Source: a bacterium (lineage in GTDB: Bacteria > BMS3Abin14). Taken from it: 64,000 bases of DNA. A model generated the notes under the pieces. That model did no database searches. It was given only the letters and a program-made list of their open reading frames with translations, and was not told where the DNA came from. Below are positions 36,503 to 46,181 of this stretch, in pieces; positions within the stretch are counted from its first letter, which is position 1; the number at the start of each line of letters is the position of its first letter. The stretch covers positions 1,809,162 to 1,873,161 of the forward strand of contig CP070719.1 of assembly GCA_020350725.1 (NCBI GenBank), written 5' to 3'. The translations under genes and the position numbers were made by a program.

Positions 36503-37494
36503 AAAAAGTCCCCTGGATCCTCCTGAATTCCCTGGCTGTCCTCCTCGTCGCAGGTGTGGCAGCCGGCCTGCTCTGGTCTTCGGATCCCTCCGGCCCGGCC
36601 CGGCCTGAGGGGGACAGCGGCGCCCGGACCGCAGATAATGGCCCCGGGCGGATCATCTCTCTTGCCCCCAGCATAACGGAGGTTCTGTTCGCTCTTGGCC
36701 TCGGTGACAGGGTCGTGGGCGTCACCCGTTACTGTGATTTTCCCCCGGAAGCCCTGACCGTTCCCAGGGTAGGGGGATACCTGGACGTCAATTACGAGGC
36801 GGCCCTTGGCAGAGAACCCGACCTGGTGGTCCTCCTCAGGGAGCATGAGGAGGCGAGGGAGCGTTTCGAGCGATTCGGGATCGAGGTGATGGCGGTCGAT
36901 CACAGTAAGGTGGACGGGATACTGGGCTCCATAGAGTCGATAGCCCAGCGCTGCGGCATCCGGGAGGAGGGCATTTTCCTCCGTCGTAAACTGGTAGAGA
37001 GAATCGACAGAATTCGGGGGGCAATTGCCCTGAGCACTCCTCGCCCCCTCGCCCCCTCGTCCTCTCCCTCCACCCGGGACCCCCGCCCCACGGTTATGGT
37101 GGCGGTGGGCAGGAGCCTCGAATCCGGGGCCGCCGGCGAGGTCTTCGTCTCCGGCCGGGACGGCTTTTACGATGATCTCATCCGCCTTGCCGGCGGCGTC
37201 AACGCATATGCCGATGATACCCTCAAACTCCCCGCTCTTTCAGCCGAGGGGATCTCCCGACTCGACCCGGACGTTATCATCGAGATGGTGCCGGATGTCC
37301 ACGACCCGTCCGCAGGCGACAGGATGGCCGAGAGGTGGAAATCCATTCCGGCGCTGGAGGCCGCCGTCGAGGGAAGGGTCCATGTCCTCGGCGGCGACTA
37401 CGTCGTGGTGCCGGGCCCGAGATTCGTCCTCCTCCTGGAGGACATGGCGCGGTTGATCCACCCGAACCTGCAGTGGGACAGGATCATCCGATGA
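36499..37494 (+). CDS. btuF: Cobalamin ABC transporter substrate-binding protein (BtuF-like)
   Basis: 331 residues with an N-terminal hydrophobic signal/anchor (about 5-27), then the class III binding-protein pattern: RIISLAPSITEVLFALGLGDRVVGVTRYCDFP, VGGYLDVNYEAALGREPDLVV, and the second lobe. A low-complexity Pro/Ser insertion (about 177-200, encoded by a C/T-rich repeat) interrupts the middle. Overlaps tonB and btuD by four bases each. Confidence 0.88.
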   Translation: MKKVPWILLNSLAVLLVAGVAAGLLWSSDPSGPARPEGDSGARTADNGPGRIISLAPSITEVLFALGLGDRVVGVTRYCDFPPEALTVPRVGGYLDVNYEAALGREPDLVVLLREHEEARERFERFGIEVMAVDHSKVDGILGSIESIAQRCGIREEGIFLRRKLVERIDRIRGAIALSTPRPLAPSSSPSTRDPRPTVMVAVGRSLESGAAGEVFVSGRDGFYDDLIRLAGGVNAYADDTLKLPALSAEGISRLDPDVIIEMVPDVHDPSAGDRMAERWKSIPALEAAVEGRVHVLGGDYVVVPGPRFVLLLEDMARLIHPNLQWDRIIR

Positions 37495-38273
37495 AGATCG
37501 TCTACGAGGTAAACGGCCTCTCCTGCGATATCGACGGCAGGAAGATCCTGCGGGATGTGTCCTTCACCGTCGGAGAGGGGGAGTACCTCTCGGTGATCGG
37601 GCCCAACGGGGCGGGCAAAACAACCCTGATCAAATGCATGGGGCGGATCATGCGCGGGGGGACCGGAACCATAAAAATCCTGGGCCGGCCACTGGCGGAG
37701 TACAGCAGCAGGGAACTGGCCAAAAGGGTCAGCTACGTCCCCCAGGCCGACGGAAGACTCTTCCCTTTTACGGTCAGCGAGTTTGTCCTCATGGGACGCT
37801 ATCCTTACCTCAGCCCCTTTACGGCCGTCGGGCCCGGGGACCGAAAGGCGGCAGAAAAGGCCCTCGAGACAGTCGGCATGGGGGAATTCTCCCACCGTCC
37901 CCTGAACACGCTGAGCGGGGGGGAGCGTCAGAAGGTCTTCATTGCGGCCGCGCTTGTCCAGGAGGCGGGGATCATGCTCCTCGACGAGCCGACGACATTT
38001 CTCGACCCCAGGCACTCGGGCGATATCATGGGGATCCTATACCGGCTGAACAGAGGATCGGGGGCAACCATTGTCTCTGTGACACACGACATAAACAACG
38101 CCGCTCTTTACGGACACAGGGTCATCGCTTTGAGGGAGGGATCCGTGGCCTACGACGGTTCGCCCGGGGGCATTATGGACAGCGAGGTCCTGTCCCGGGT
38201 TTTCGGCAAGGAATTCCTCTTTACGGAACATCCCCAGACCGGGAAGAGGATCGTTGTCCCCGAGGCGATCTAG
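37491..38273 (+). CDS. btuD: Cobalamin ABC transporter ATPase (BtuD-like)
   Basis: 260 residues. Walker A IGPNGAGKTTLI, Q-loop YVPQADGR, signature LSGGERQKVFIA, Walker B GIMLLDEPTTFLD and switch His in SVTHDINNA. ATG 37491 overlaps the btuF stop; a longer in-frame extension back to 37335 is btuF sequence read in another frame. btuC starts directly after the stop. Confidence 0.92.
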   Translation: MKIVYEVNGLSCDIDGRKILRDVSFTVGEGEYLSVIGPNGAGKTTLIKCMGRIMRGGTGTIKILGRPLAEYSSRELAKRVSYVPQADGRLFPFTVSEFVLMGRYPYLSPFTAVGPGDRKAAEKALETVGMGEFSHRPLNTLSGGERQKVFIAAALVQEAGIMLLDEPTTFLDPRHSGDIMGILYRLNRGSGATIVSVTHDINNAALYGHRVIALREGSVAYDGSPGGIMDSEVLSRVFGKEFLFTEHPQTGKRIVVPEAI

Positions 38274-39275
38274 ATGACCACGCGGAGGAAATACGCCGTC
38301 ATCGTCTTCCTTTGCCTGCTGGCGATATTTGTCCTCCTGGCAGCACCCTTTGTCGGCATGAAGATCACTCCTCTCTCGGCCATCTATGATCCTGTGGGGT
38401 CGGGAAAGGAGGCGGAGATCTTCTGGATGATAAGGGTGCCGAGGGTCTGCATCTCATTCCTCGCCGGCGCCGCTCTGGCCATCAGCGGCATGGCCTTCCA
38501 GGCGCTGTTCATGAATGCCCTTGCCACTCCCTTCACCCTCGGCGTCGCCTCCGGAGCCTCCCTGGGCGCGGCTCTCTACATCCGGTTCGGCCTGCCGGCG
38601 GTTCTCCTGGGATTATCCGGCATAGCAGTCTCGGCTTTCGTGGGGGCCATACTCTCCGTTCTCCTGGTCTACGGGCTGAGCAGGCTCAGGGGAGGTTTCT
38701 CCACGGCCACCATGCTCCTGGCCGGCGTGGCGGTCAGCTTCTTCTTCTCCAGCATTAACCTCTTCACCCAGTATCTCAGTGATTTTACCCAGACCTTCAG
38801 GATCATCCGATGGCTGATGGGAGGTCTGGAGGTCGTCGGATACGGAACCGTCCTGAACCTTCTGCCCTTTGCAGCTGTCGGGTCCCTGATCGTCCTTTAC
38901 CTCACCCACGAACTGAACCTGTTGACGACCGGTGAGGAGATGGCGGCGAGCCGCGGCGTCGACGTCCTCTTCGTCAGAAGGATCCTGTTCTTCGGTACCT
39001 CGCTCATGGTCGGGGGGGTTGTCGCCGTCTGCGGACCCATCGGTTTCGTGGGGCTCATGTCCCCGCACATCTGCCGCCTGATCATCGGTGCCGATCACCG
39101 CGTTCTCACACCGGCAACTCTCCTGTTCGGGGGCATCTTCCTCACGGTCTGCGACACCTTCGCCAGGACGGTCATTGCGCCGGCCGAGATCCCCGTCGGG
39201 GTCATCTCGGCCCTGCTGGGCGGCCCCTTTTTCCTGTGGCTGCTGGTGAGGCGGTCAGAGGGAACGGTTCTCTGA
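38274..39275 (+). CDS. btuC: Cobalamin ABC transporter permease (BtuC-like, FecCD family)
   Basis: 333 residues, about ten membrane helices, with FecCD-type motifs: RVPRVCISFLAGAALAISGMAFQALFMNALATPFTLGVASGASLGAAL, the coupling helix (GEEMAASRGVDV) and the ending GFVGLMSPHICRLIIGADHRVLTPATLLFGG. It forms the inner-membrane channel with BtuD. Last gene of the operon. Confidence 0.92.
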   Translation: MTTRRKYAVIVFLCLLAIFVLLAAPFVGMKITPLSAIYDPVGSGKEAEIFWMIRVPRVCISFLAGAALAISGMAFQALFMNALATPFTLGVASGASLGAALYIRFGLPAVLLGLSGIAVSAFVGAILSVLLVYGLSRLRGGFSTATMLLAGVAVSFFFSSINLFTQYLSDFTQTFRIIRWLMGGLEVVGYGTVLNLLPFAAVGSLIVLYLTHELNLLTTGEEMAASRGVDVLFVRRILFFGTSLMVGGVVAVCGPIGFVGLMSPHICRLIIGADHRVLTPATLLFGGIFLTVCDTFARTVIAPAEIPVGVISALLGGPFFLWLLVRRSEGTVL

Positions 39276-39513
39276 CCTCCGTCCCATCTGTAAAAAAGGA
39301 GTGTTCAAGTCCATCCCCGGTTCCGGATACCGTGGTCCCGGCCTCTCCGAAAGACGGCCAGAACATTTCCGGCCCGGGAAGCGACTCCATGTGTTTTTTT
39401 TCATATTCCGCCGGGAAAATACCTTAATATTACTATTAAAGGGTGTTGCGGCCCTCTTTGCCGTATTGTCCACAGATGTTCCCTTGGAGTCCTGAAAGCA
39501 GCAGGACGGGGGA

Positions 39514-41283
39514 ATGCCCATGCGATCGGATCTGCTCCTCGTTCACGTCCCATCGGTCTTCGATTTCCGTGAGAGATTGACCCTCTACGGACCCATCTCG
39601 GACGTCATTCCCTCGACGCCGGTGTTCGAGATGTATCCCATCGGTTTCGCCACCATGTCCCACTATCTGGATCGCCTCGGCTTCAAGGTCAGGATCCTCA
39701 ATCTGGCGGTAAAGATGCTCAGGGACCGCGATTTTGACCCCGAGTCCTATCTGAAGAAGTTCAAACCGGCCCTGTTCGGCCTCGATCTCCACTGGCTCAC
39801 CCACATTCACGGCGTGGTCGAAGCAGCGAGGCTGCTCAAACGGCTCCACCCGGAGATCCCCATCGTACTCGGCGGGCTCACCGCCTCCTATTTCCACCGG
39901 GAGATCCTGGAGAGCTACCCCGAGATCGATTACGTGATCCGGGGCGACTGCGCCGAGGAGCCCGTCGCGAAACTCCTGTCCACCATCCGCTGGGGAGGGG
40001 ATCCGGGTAACGTGCCGAACCTCTCCTACCGGCGAGGTGAGGGCATTGTCGAGGGGGCCATCGAACTGGTGCCGGACTCCCTTGATGACTTTCCCCTTAA
40101 CTACCGGCACATGATCCGTCAGGTCCATCATCACCGCGACCTGACCAGTTATTCCCCCTTCCGGAAATGGCTCTTCTACCCCATCACCGCTGTCCTGACC
40201 TGCAAGGGCTGCATTCACGATTGCGTCACCTGCGGCGGGTCATTGTCCGCCATGAAGCGGGTCGTCAACCGTCACCGGATCGCGTTCAAGGACCCGAAGA
40301 TCCTGGCGGGCGAGGTCTCCTCCATCATCAATTACCTCCGCGGTCCCATCTTCTTCGTCGGTGACTGCCTTCAGGGCGGGCCGGAACATTTCCAGGAGAT
40401 GATGAAGGCTCTGAGACCCCTCAGGATCAAGAACGAGATCATGATGGAGTTCTTCTCCCCGCCCGGAAAGGAGGTCCTCAAGGAGATAGCGTCCACCTTC
40501 GAGCACTTCAACCTGGAGATCTCCCCCGAGAGCCATGATGAGGAAGTGAGAAAAGCCTTCGGCCGCCCCTTCGACAACCGGTCCCTGGAGGGGTTCATCG
40601 AGGATGCCCGCTCGGTAGGCTGCCGGAGAATGGACCTGTTCTTCATGACCGGCCTGCCCCGCCAGGACTGCAGATCCGTCCTGGGCACGGTGGACTACTG
40701 CCGGAGCCTGATGCGGGAGTTCGGCTCAGGTATCCGTCTGGTTCCCTTCGTCTCGCCTCTCGCCCCCTTTGTCGATCCCGGCAGCGATGTCTTTGAAGAG
40801 CCCGGGAAGTACGGTTACCGGCTCCGGTTCCGTACCCTCGAGGAACACCGCCAGGCCATGCTGGCCCTTACGTGGGTGGATATGCTCAACTACGAGACAC
40901 GCTGGATGGACCGGGAAACCATCGCTGTCGCCACCTACGAGTCGGCCATCGGACTCTCCCTTCTCAAGAGCGAACACGGCCAACTCAGCAGGCGGGAGAG
41001 CGAGGCGGTGGTCGCCAGGGCCCGCGCCGAGATGGAGTTCATGACAAGCTGCCGAACTGAAGGTGCGGCGTCGCCGGATGGGGAGGAGAGAACCACCGCT
41101 TCGATGAAAAGGTACATGAGGCGGAACAGGGGAGCGTCGGTCTGCCGGAAGGAGGAGCTCAACATGCCGGTGAATCCCTTCCGTCTGCACCTCTTCAACC
41201 TCGCCCGTCTCCTTCTCACCGGCAGGGAGGACTCCTTTGACCAGAGACCGGCATCTCTGGACCCGGGACGGCAGACCGGCTGA
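39514..41283 (+). CDS. B12-binding/radical SAM protein (Ta0216-like)
   Basis: 589 residues. An N-terminal cobalamin-binding-like domain (PIGFATMSHYLDRLGFKVRILNLAVKM... PALFGLDLHWLTHIHGVVEAA... IVLGGLTASYFHREIL) is followed by the radical SAM core with C233-IHD-C237-VT-C240 and an extra Cys at 230. Its position just after a B12 uptake operon and the B12 fold suggest a cobalamin-dependent radical SAM methylase or related enzyme. The TIGR04190/Ta0216 resemblance is from memory. A spacer of 238 bp separates it from btuC, so it may have its own promoter. Confidence 0.75.
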   Translation: MPMRSDLLLVHVPSVFDFRERLTLYGPISDVIPSTPVFEMYPIGFATMSHYLDRLGFKVRILNLAVKMLRDRDFDPESYLKKFKPALFGLDLHWLTHIHGVVEAARLLKRLHPEIPIVLGGLTASYFHREILESYPEIDYVIRGDCAEEPVAKLLSTIRWGGDPGNVPNLSYRRGEGIVEGAIELVPDSLDDFPLNYRHMIRQVHHHRDLTSYSPFRKWLFYPITAVLTCKGCIHDCVTCGGSLSAMKRVVNRHRIAFKDPKILAGEVSSIINYLRGPIFFVGDCLQGGPEHFQEMMKALRPLRIKNEIMMEFFSPPGKEVLKEIASTFEHFNLEISPESHDEEVRKAFGRPFDNRSLEGFIEDARSVGCRRMDLFFMTGLPRQDCRSVLGTVDYCRSLMREFGSGIRLVPFVSPLAPFVDPGSDVFEEPGKYGYRLRFRTLEEHRQAMLALTWVDMLNYETRWMDRETIAVATYESAIGLSLLKSEHGQLSRRESEAVVARARAEMEFMTSCRTEGAASPDGEERTTASMKRYMRRNRGASVCRKEELNMPVNPFRLHLFNLARLLLTGREDSFDQRPASLDPGRQTG

Positions 41284-41309
41284 TGGGGCGTTTGCGATCT
41301 GAATTGATT

Positions 41310-43400
41310 CTAATCGATTTCCTGGACGAATCGGACGATACGGCCTGAGTCGACCGTCAGAAGGTGGGGTCTCTGCACGATGTCCCCGTCTTCCTGCGTG
41401 GTCAGGAGACCTTCGGCGGCCTGGAAAGCCTCGAGCTTCAGGAGATACTCCCGCATGGAGGATCTGTCCCGCACCAGGCCCGACTCCACTCCCGTCCTGA
41501 CGATCAGGGCCGCGTCATAGGCCTGGGCGGCAAGGGGCTGAGGATCCTCCCCGAAGGTCAGCCAGTAACTCTCGGCCAACTCCCAGGAGGCGCTGTTTTC
41601 CTTGTCGGGCAGGTAATTGCCCGTAAAGAGGGCCCCCTCCACATACTGTTCGCCAAGCTCCACAACCCAGGGGCTGTTCCAGCCGTCCGTCCCGAGAAGG
41701 GTCGGAGTCGTGACGTCGTAGAATGCCAGCTGAGGGGCCAGAAGGCCCACCGTCTGGAAGTCCGCCGGAATGAACAGGGCGTCGAAATCGACAATGGGCT
41801 CCAGCTCAACATCGACGCCGCTTTCCTTGAGGGCCTGCTGCTCCGGGGTCATCTTTCGGTCGAGGCCGACCATGGACCTGATCTGGGGGCCAAAATCGGT
41901 CTGGCCCGGCTGAAAACTCTCGATCGCGGTCACTTCGGCCCCCCGCCGGTCCAGCTCGTCCCAGAAGAGCTGGGTCATCTCCCGGCCGTAGGAGGTGTCG
42001 GGGTGGAGGAAGGCGAACTTCCTCATCATCAGCCTCCCGTAGGACATCTCCACCAGCATTTTTACCTGTTGGGCGTCGGTCAAGGCCCTGCGGAAGACGT
42101 TCTCACCCAGGGCGGGGATGGCTGGGTCCGGAGAAAGGGAGATGAGGGGAACGCCCCTTCCCTCGACGGCTTTCGCCGCCGACCGGGACGTCCTGGAGAA
42201 GAGGGGGCCTATGATGGTCAGGACCTGATGATCGTCGATGAGTTTTTGCACCGCCCGTTCGGCCATCACCGGATCGGCCCCGGAATCCTCGACGACGAGA
42301 TGGAAACTGACGGGGGACCTCCGGGAGAGGGGATGTAGGAGCCCCAAGGCGGTCTGGATGCCCTGCAGGGCCTTCTCGCCATAGACTTGGTAAGGTCCGG
42401 ACAGGGGAAGGACGGCCCCGATGACGTTGCTCTTCACCAGGATCCTGTCACTGATGGCGGCATAGGCCTGCGACACCCTCTGCGGGGGGACCTGGTCGGG
42501 GTAATGGACGAGGATGTCCATCAGCTCGACCAGGGCTTCCTGGAAAAGACCGTCCTGGATGAATCTCTCAAGGCGGACAACAGCCAGGAGTCCATAGGGC
42601 GGCATGCCGTCGGATCCGTCCAGCGCTCCGTCCAGATATCCCCGTTTGACCTGTTGCCCGATATCCTCGATGGTCGCGGCCGCCAGGACGCGGGTGTCCT
42701 CTGAAGCGGCTGCCCTGTAGCTCTCAACGGCGTCCCTGATCGATTCGAGGAAGTCCCTTTTCCCGAACCGGCACACAGCCCTTCTGTTTAAAACCTCGGA
42801 GCGTTCATCGGGCATTGGATCCAGGGCCAGGACGGCGTCTCCGGCCTCGATGCAGTCCTGCCATTTTTCCCAGGAAAGGGAGACTTTCTGGAGTTCGAGG
42901 TAGGCTCTCTTGCGCAGCGGACTCATGGGAAAACGGTCGAGCATCTTCCCGATGGTCAAGGAGGACTTCCGGTAATCCCCGAGGTGGAGGTGGATCCTCG
43001 CCTGCTCGAGCATGGCGTCATCGGCATAGGCACTGTCAGGGTGCATCTTCAGGAACCCCTGAAGAATATCGAGGGCCTCCTCGGACCGCCCTTCCTGCCG
43101 GAAGACCCTGACGCCTTCCTGATATTTCAGGAGTTCCTCACGGTCCGCCTCTGCTGTGGGAACCGGTACTCCCTCGGGAGGGGGAGGCAACTCCGGAGGC
43201 CCCGGGATCCTCCTGGCGGCGACTTTCGGCTCGGCGGGGCGGGGCGGCTCAACCTCGGCGGACGGCGCGGTGGGGGCCAGGACGGGGGGCGCCGGCCCCG
43301 GTGTGGCGCAGGCTCCCAGGATGAGGCTGAAACTCGCCAGTATTGCCAGGGTCGGGAGAGTGATGTATAAACTCCCATGCAGCCTGATTTTTTTCGCCAT
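41310..43400 (-). CDS. LpoA-like lipoprotein: TPR region plus periplasmic-binding fold
   Basis: 696-residue lipoprotein: signal ending in the lipobox L-G-A-C (SLILGAC), a Pro/Ala linker, TPR-like helices (about 75-270; LLKYQEGVRVFRQEGRSEEALDILQGFLKMHPDSAYADDAMLEQARIHLHLGDY-type text) and a periplasmic-binding-protein type I fold (about 300-690; VIGAVLPLSGPYQVYGEKALQGIQTAL). This is the plan of LpoA, the outer-membrane activator of PBP1A. Branched-chain amino-acid binding proteins share the fold but lack TPR and lipidation of this kind. Start ATG 43400; an ATG 30 bases upstream adds a peptide before the basic n-region. Confidence 0.75.
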   Translation of the reverse strand: MAKKIRLHGSLYITLPTLAILASFSLILGACATPGPAPPVLAPTAPSAEVEPPRPAEPKVAARRIPGPPELPPPPEGVPVPTAEADREELLKYQEGVRVFRQEGRSEEALDILQGFLKMHPDSAYADDAMLEQARIHLHLGDYRKSSLTIGKMLDRFPMSPLRKRAYLELQKVSLSWEKWQDCIEAGDAVLALDPMPDERSEVLNRRAVCRFGKRDFLESIRDAVESYRAAASEDTRVLAAATIEDIGQQVKRGYLDGALDGSDGMPPYGLLAVVRLERFIQDGLFQEALVELMDILVHYPDQVPPQRVSQAYAAISDRILVKSNVIGAVLPLSGPYQVYGEKALQGIQTALGLLHPLSRRSPVSFHLVVEDSGADPVMAERAVQKLIDDHQVLTIIGPLFSRTSRSAAKAVEGRGVPLISLSPDPAIPALGENVFRRALTDAQQVKMLVEMSYGRLMMRKFAFLHPDTSYGREMTQLFWDELDRRGAEVTAIESFQPGQTDFGPQIRSMVGLDRKMTPEQQALKESGVDVELEPIVDFDALFIPADFQTVGLLAPQLAFYDVTTPTLLGTDGWNSPWVVELGEQYVEGALFTGNYLPDKENSASWELAESYWLTFGEDPQPLAAQAYDAALIVRTGVESGLVRDRSSMREYLLKLEAFQAAEGLLTTQEDGDIVQRPHLLTVDSGRIVRFVQEID

Positions 43401-43504
43401 GGATCGATTTATATGCGCAGTAAAACCCAAATGTCAATTGCCACCATTCAGAGAAACCGCGGCGTGGCGTGTCCATCGGGCCAGCTCCCGTCTGATATCA
43501 CCGG

Positions 43505-44362
43505 ATGAGCAGGCGAATCTCCCGGCGCGGGACTCCAGCCTACGGGCAGCATTTTCTCCACGACGGAAATCTCCTCCGGACCATAGTCGATGCGGCTGAG
43601 CTGGATTCCGGAAGCCATGTCCTCGAGATCGGCGTCGGTACAGGAAACCTGACCCGGATCATCCTGGAAACGGGAGCTCAGGTGGTGGGGGTGGAAGTCG
43701 ACCGATCCCTCGAGAGCCGGATCGAGGACCAGTTCGGCACGAACCCATCCTTCCGCCTCGTTCGGGGAGACATCCTCAGGATCCCGTGGTCCGACCTTCT
43801 CCCCCGGGAGGACAAGGCCGTGGTCATGGGAAACCTCCCCTATGCCGTTTCCAGCCAGGTCCTGTTCAAGGTACTCCAGTGGCGGGAGAGGGTCGCTCGG
43901 GTCGTGTTTCTCGTCCAGTGGGAGGTCGGTGCCCGACTGGCAGCCGACAGGGGCGGCAAGGATTACGGTATCCTGTCGGTAGCCTGCCAGCTCTACGGAA
44001 AGCCGACGATCCTCCGGAAGATCCCTCCGGGTGTCTTCACGCCCCCGCCTCGGGTGGATTCGGCCCTGGTGAGGTGGGATGTCCGGAGCAGCCCGATCAC
44101 GCCCGTGGACGACCGCGATTTCACCATGGAAGTGATCAGGGCCGCTTTCGCCCAGAGGAGAAAGAAGCTGGTCAACAGCCTCGCTGCCAGGCTCAAGGAC
44201 TGGGACAAGGATGCCCTCCAGAAGGTCTGCGGTGTGCTCGGTATACCCGAGAACACAAGAGCGGAACAGCTGTCGGTGGAGCAGTTCGCCCAGCTGGCCA
44301 ATTCTCTGTTTCGTCACACGAAAGGGGAGAAGAGGGTAAAAAACGAGGAGGCGAGGGGATGA
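43505..44362 (+). CDS. rsmA: 16S rRNA dimethyladenosine transferase RsmA/KsgA
   Basis: 285 residues. YGQHFLHDGNLLRTIV, the SAM motif VLEIGVGTGNLT, catalytic NLPYAVSSQVL, FLVQWEVGARLAA and IPPGVFTPPPRVDSALV are diagnostic. It dimethylates A1518/A1519 of 16S rRNA. Divergent from the LpoA-like gene. The last 15 residues (KGEKRVKNEEARG) lie in a purine-rich tract continuous with a C/T-rich repeat after the stop. Confidence 0.95.
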   Translation: MSRRISRRGTPAYGQHFLHDGNLLRTIVDAAELDSGSHVLEIGVGTGNLTRIILETGAQVVGVEVDRSLESRIEDQFGTNPSFRLVRGDILRIPWSDLLPREDKAVVMGNLPYAVSSQVLFKVLQWRERVARVVFLVQWEVGARLAADRGGKDYGILSVACQLYGKPTILRKIPPGVFTPPPRVDSALVRWDVRSSPITPVDDRDFTMEVIRAAFAQRRKKLVNSLAARLKDWDKDALQKVCGVLGIPENTRAEQLSVEQFAQLANSLFRHTKGEKRVKNEEARG

Positions 44363-44450
44363 TGATGTTCCCTTCTTTCCCCACTTTTCCCCCTCACCCT
44401 CTCACCCTGTCTCCCCTTGGCGCAGAGCTCAAGATACGGGAGGCGTCCTT
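44363..44450. repeat. C/T-rich heptad tract between rsmA and RNase J gene
   Basis: Contains CCCTCAC-CCTCTCA-CCCTGTC in 7-bp phase and other pyrimidine runs. The RNase J ribosome site (GGGAGG) follows. Confidence 0.5.
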
Positions 44451-46112
44451 GTGAGTTCGAAAGCCCTTCGCATTATCCCCCTCGGCGGCGTGGGAACCTT
44501 CGGGATGAACTGCACGGTCCTCGAATCCGGGAACAGCATGATCGTGGTGGACGCCGGTCTCAAAGTCCCGCAGGGCAACCTTCCCGGCGTGGACCTCATC
44601 CTTCCCGATTTCAGCTATGTCATCGACAATGCCCGACGCGTGGCCGGCATCTTCCTCACCCATGGACACGATGACCATATCGGCGGTCTTCCCTACCTCC
44701 TCCGCGAGGTCCAAGTGCCGGTTTACGGAACGGCCCTCACGCTCGCGCTGGTGAGGGAGAGGCTGGCTGCCGCAGCCAGGGACGGTGCACAGAACGATAT
44801 CCTGATGCGGCAGATACTCTTCACGGAGAGTGTGAAATGCGGACCGTTCATCGTCGAAGCGGTCAGGGTCAGCCACAGCATCCCCGACGGGGCGGCGCTC
44901 ATCATCCGCACTCCGGCGGGGACGGTTGTTCACTCGGGCGATTTCAAGATGGATCCGACGCCCCTGAACGGACATCTCACGGATGAGGACCGCCTCACCC
45001 GGGTCGGAGATGAGGGAGTCCTGTGCCTGCTCTGCGACAGCACCAACGCCGACAGGGCCGGAACGACTCCCTCGGAGAAAGACGTCTCGGAGGTTCTCGT
45101 GAGGATCATCGACGGGGCCCCGGGGAGGGTGTTCGTGGCCACCTTCGCCTCCCACATCCATCGCATCCAGTCCGTCCTCGACGCGGCCCACCGGGCCGGG
45201 CGAAAAGTGGTCCTGGAGGGACGCCGCATGATCGCCAATTGCGAGCTGGCCGCCGCAATGGGATACCTCCGGTACCCTCCCGGCACCCTTGCCTCAGCAG
45301 ACAGGATCGAGGGTACCGATGGGAAGGTCGTCTTCCTGGTAACCGGCACTCAGGGGGAGCCCATGTCGGCCTTGAGCCGGATCGTGAAAGGTGAACACCC
45401 GCTCGTTGGGGTCAGGAGGGGAGACACGGTGATCTTCTCATCCAGGATCATCCCCGGCAACGAGCTGACCACCGGCCAGATGATCGACGAACTCTACAGG
45501 AGAGGGGCCGAGGTTTACTATCAGGACCCGCCCAGGGTCCACGCCTCGGGGCACGGAAGCGCCGAGGAGATCTTGAGGATGATCCGGGCGGTGCGGCCTC
45601 GGATTTTCATCCCCATCCACGGGGACTACAGGCAGATGGCCGCCTGCTCCCGGCTGGGCAGGGAGGCGGGTATAGCCGAGGGATGCGCCTTCCTGATGGA
45701 GGCCGGGCATGTCCTGGAACTCCGCCCCGAAGGAGCGGGCCTGGCCGATCCAGTCAATGCCGGCCAGATATTGGTGGACGGTGACCTCATGACGGCTGTG
45801 GGGGGATCCCTTCTCAAGGATCGCCGCAGGCTCGCCCGTGAAGGGGTCGTCCTGGTGGCTGTCTCGCTACCAAGGGACGGCGAGAGGGCGGCTTTCGAAC
45901 CGGATGTGCACAGCGTCGGAGTTGCCCCCGACTTGATCAGCCCGGAACTGGACGCCGAGGCCGCCAGGACCGTTACCGTCCTCCTTTCAGACCGGGATGG
46001 CTCCTCCTCCCTCGAGGAACTCAAGGAGAATATCCGGCTGGCAGCACGTTCTGTCTATCGGAAGGCCATCCAGAAGAGGCCCCATGTCGTTGTGGTAGCC
46101 CTCGAGGAGTGA
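44451..46112 (+). CDS. rnj: Ribonuclease J
   Basis: 553-residue beta-CASP metallo-beta-lactamase RNase. LGGVGTFGMNCTVLE, the zinc motif H71-G-H73-D-D75-H76 (THGHDDHIGGLPYLL), SHSIPDGAALIIRTPAGTVVHSGDFKMD, SDSTNADR-like CDSTNADRAG, and the beta-CASP part (FATFASHIHR..., GTQGEPMSALSR, HGDYRQM) are all present. RNase J has 5'-exonuclease and endonuclease activity in RNA maturation and decay. GTG 44451. Confidence 0.93.
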   Translation: MSSKALRIIPLGGVGTFGMNCTVLESGNSMIVVDAGLKVPQGNLPGVDLILPDFSYVIDNARRVAGIFLTHGHDDHIGGLPYLLREVQVPVYGTALTLALVRERLAAAARDGAQNDILMRQILFTESVKCGPFIVEAVRVSHSIPDGAALIIRTPAGTVVHSGDFKMDPTPLNGHLTDEDRLTRVGDEGVLCLLCDSTNADRAGTTPSEKDVSEVLVRIIDGAPGRVFVATFASHIHRIQSVLDAAHRAGRKVVLEGRRMIANCELAAAMGYLRYPPGTLASADRIEGTDGKVVFLVTGTQGEPMSALSRIVKGEHPLVGVRRGDTVIFSSRIIPGNELTTGQMIDELYRRGAEVYYQDPPRVHASGHGSAEEILRMIRAVRPRIFIPIHGDYRQMAACSRLGREAGIAEGCAFLMEAGHVLELRPEGAGLADPVNAGQILVDGDLMTAVGGSLLKDRRRLAREGVVLVAVSLPRDGERAAFEPDVHSVGVAPDLISPELDAEAARTVTVLLSDRDGSSSLEELKENIRLAARSVYRKAIQKRPHVVVVALEE

Positions 46113-46181
46113 CGATCGGCCCCTCCGCACCCATCCGGATGAGACCGCGCCGACAGCCGCCAGAATAGGGATCAGTATCAG

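Noticed and set aside
37335-37490. N-terminal extension of btuD
   Set aside because: It is out-of-frame btuF sequence. The ATG at 37491 overlaps the btuF stop like the other operon joints and begins directly with the ABC domain.
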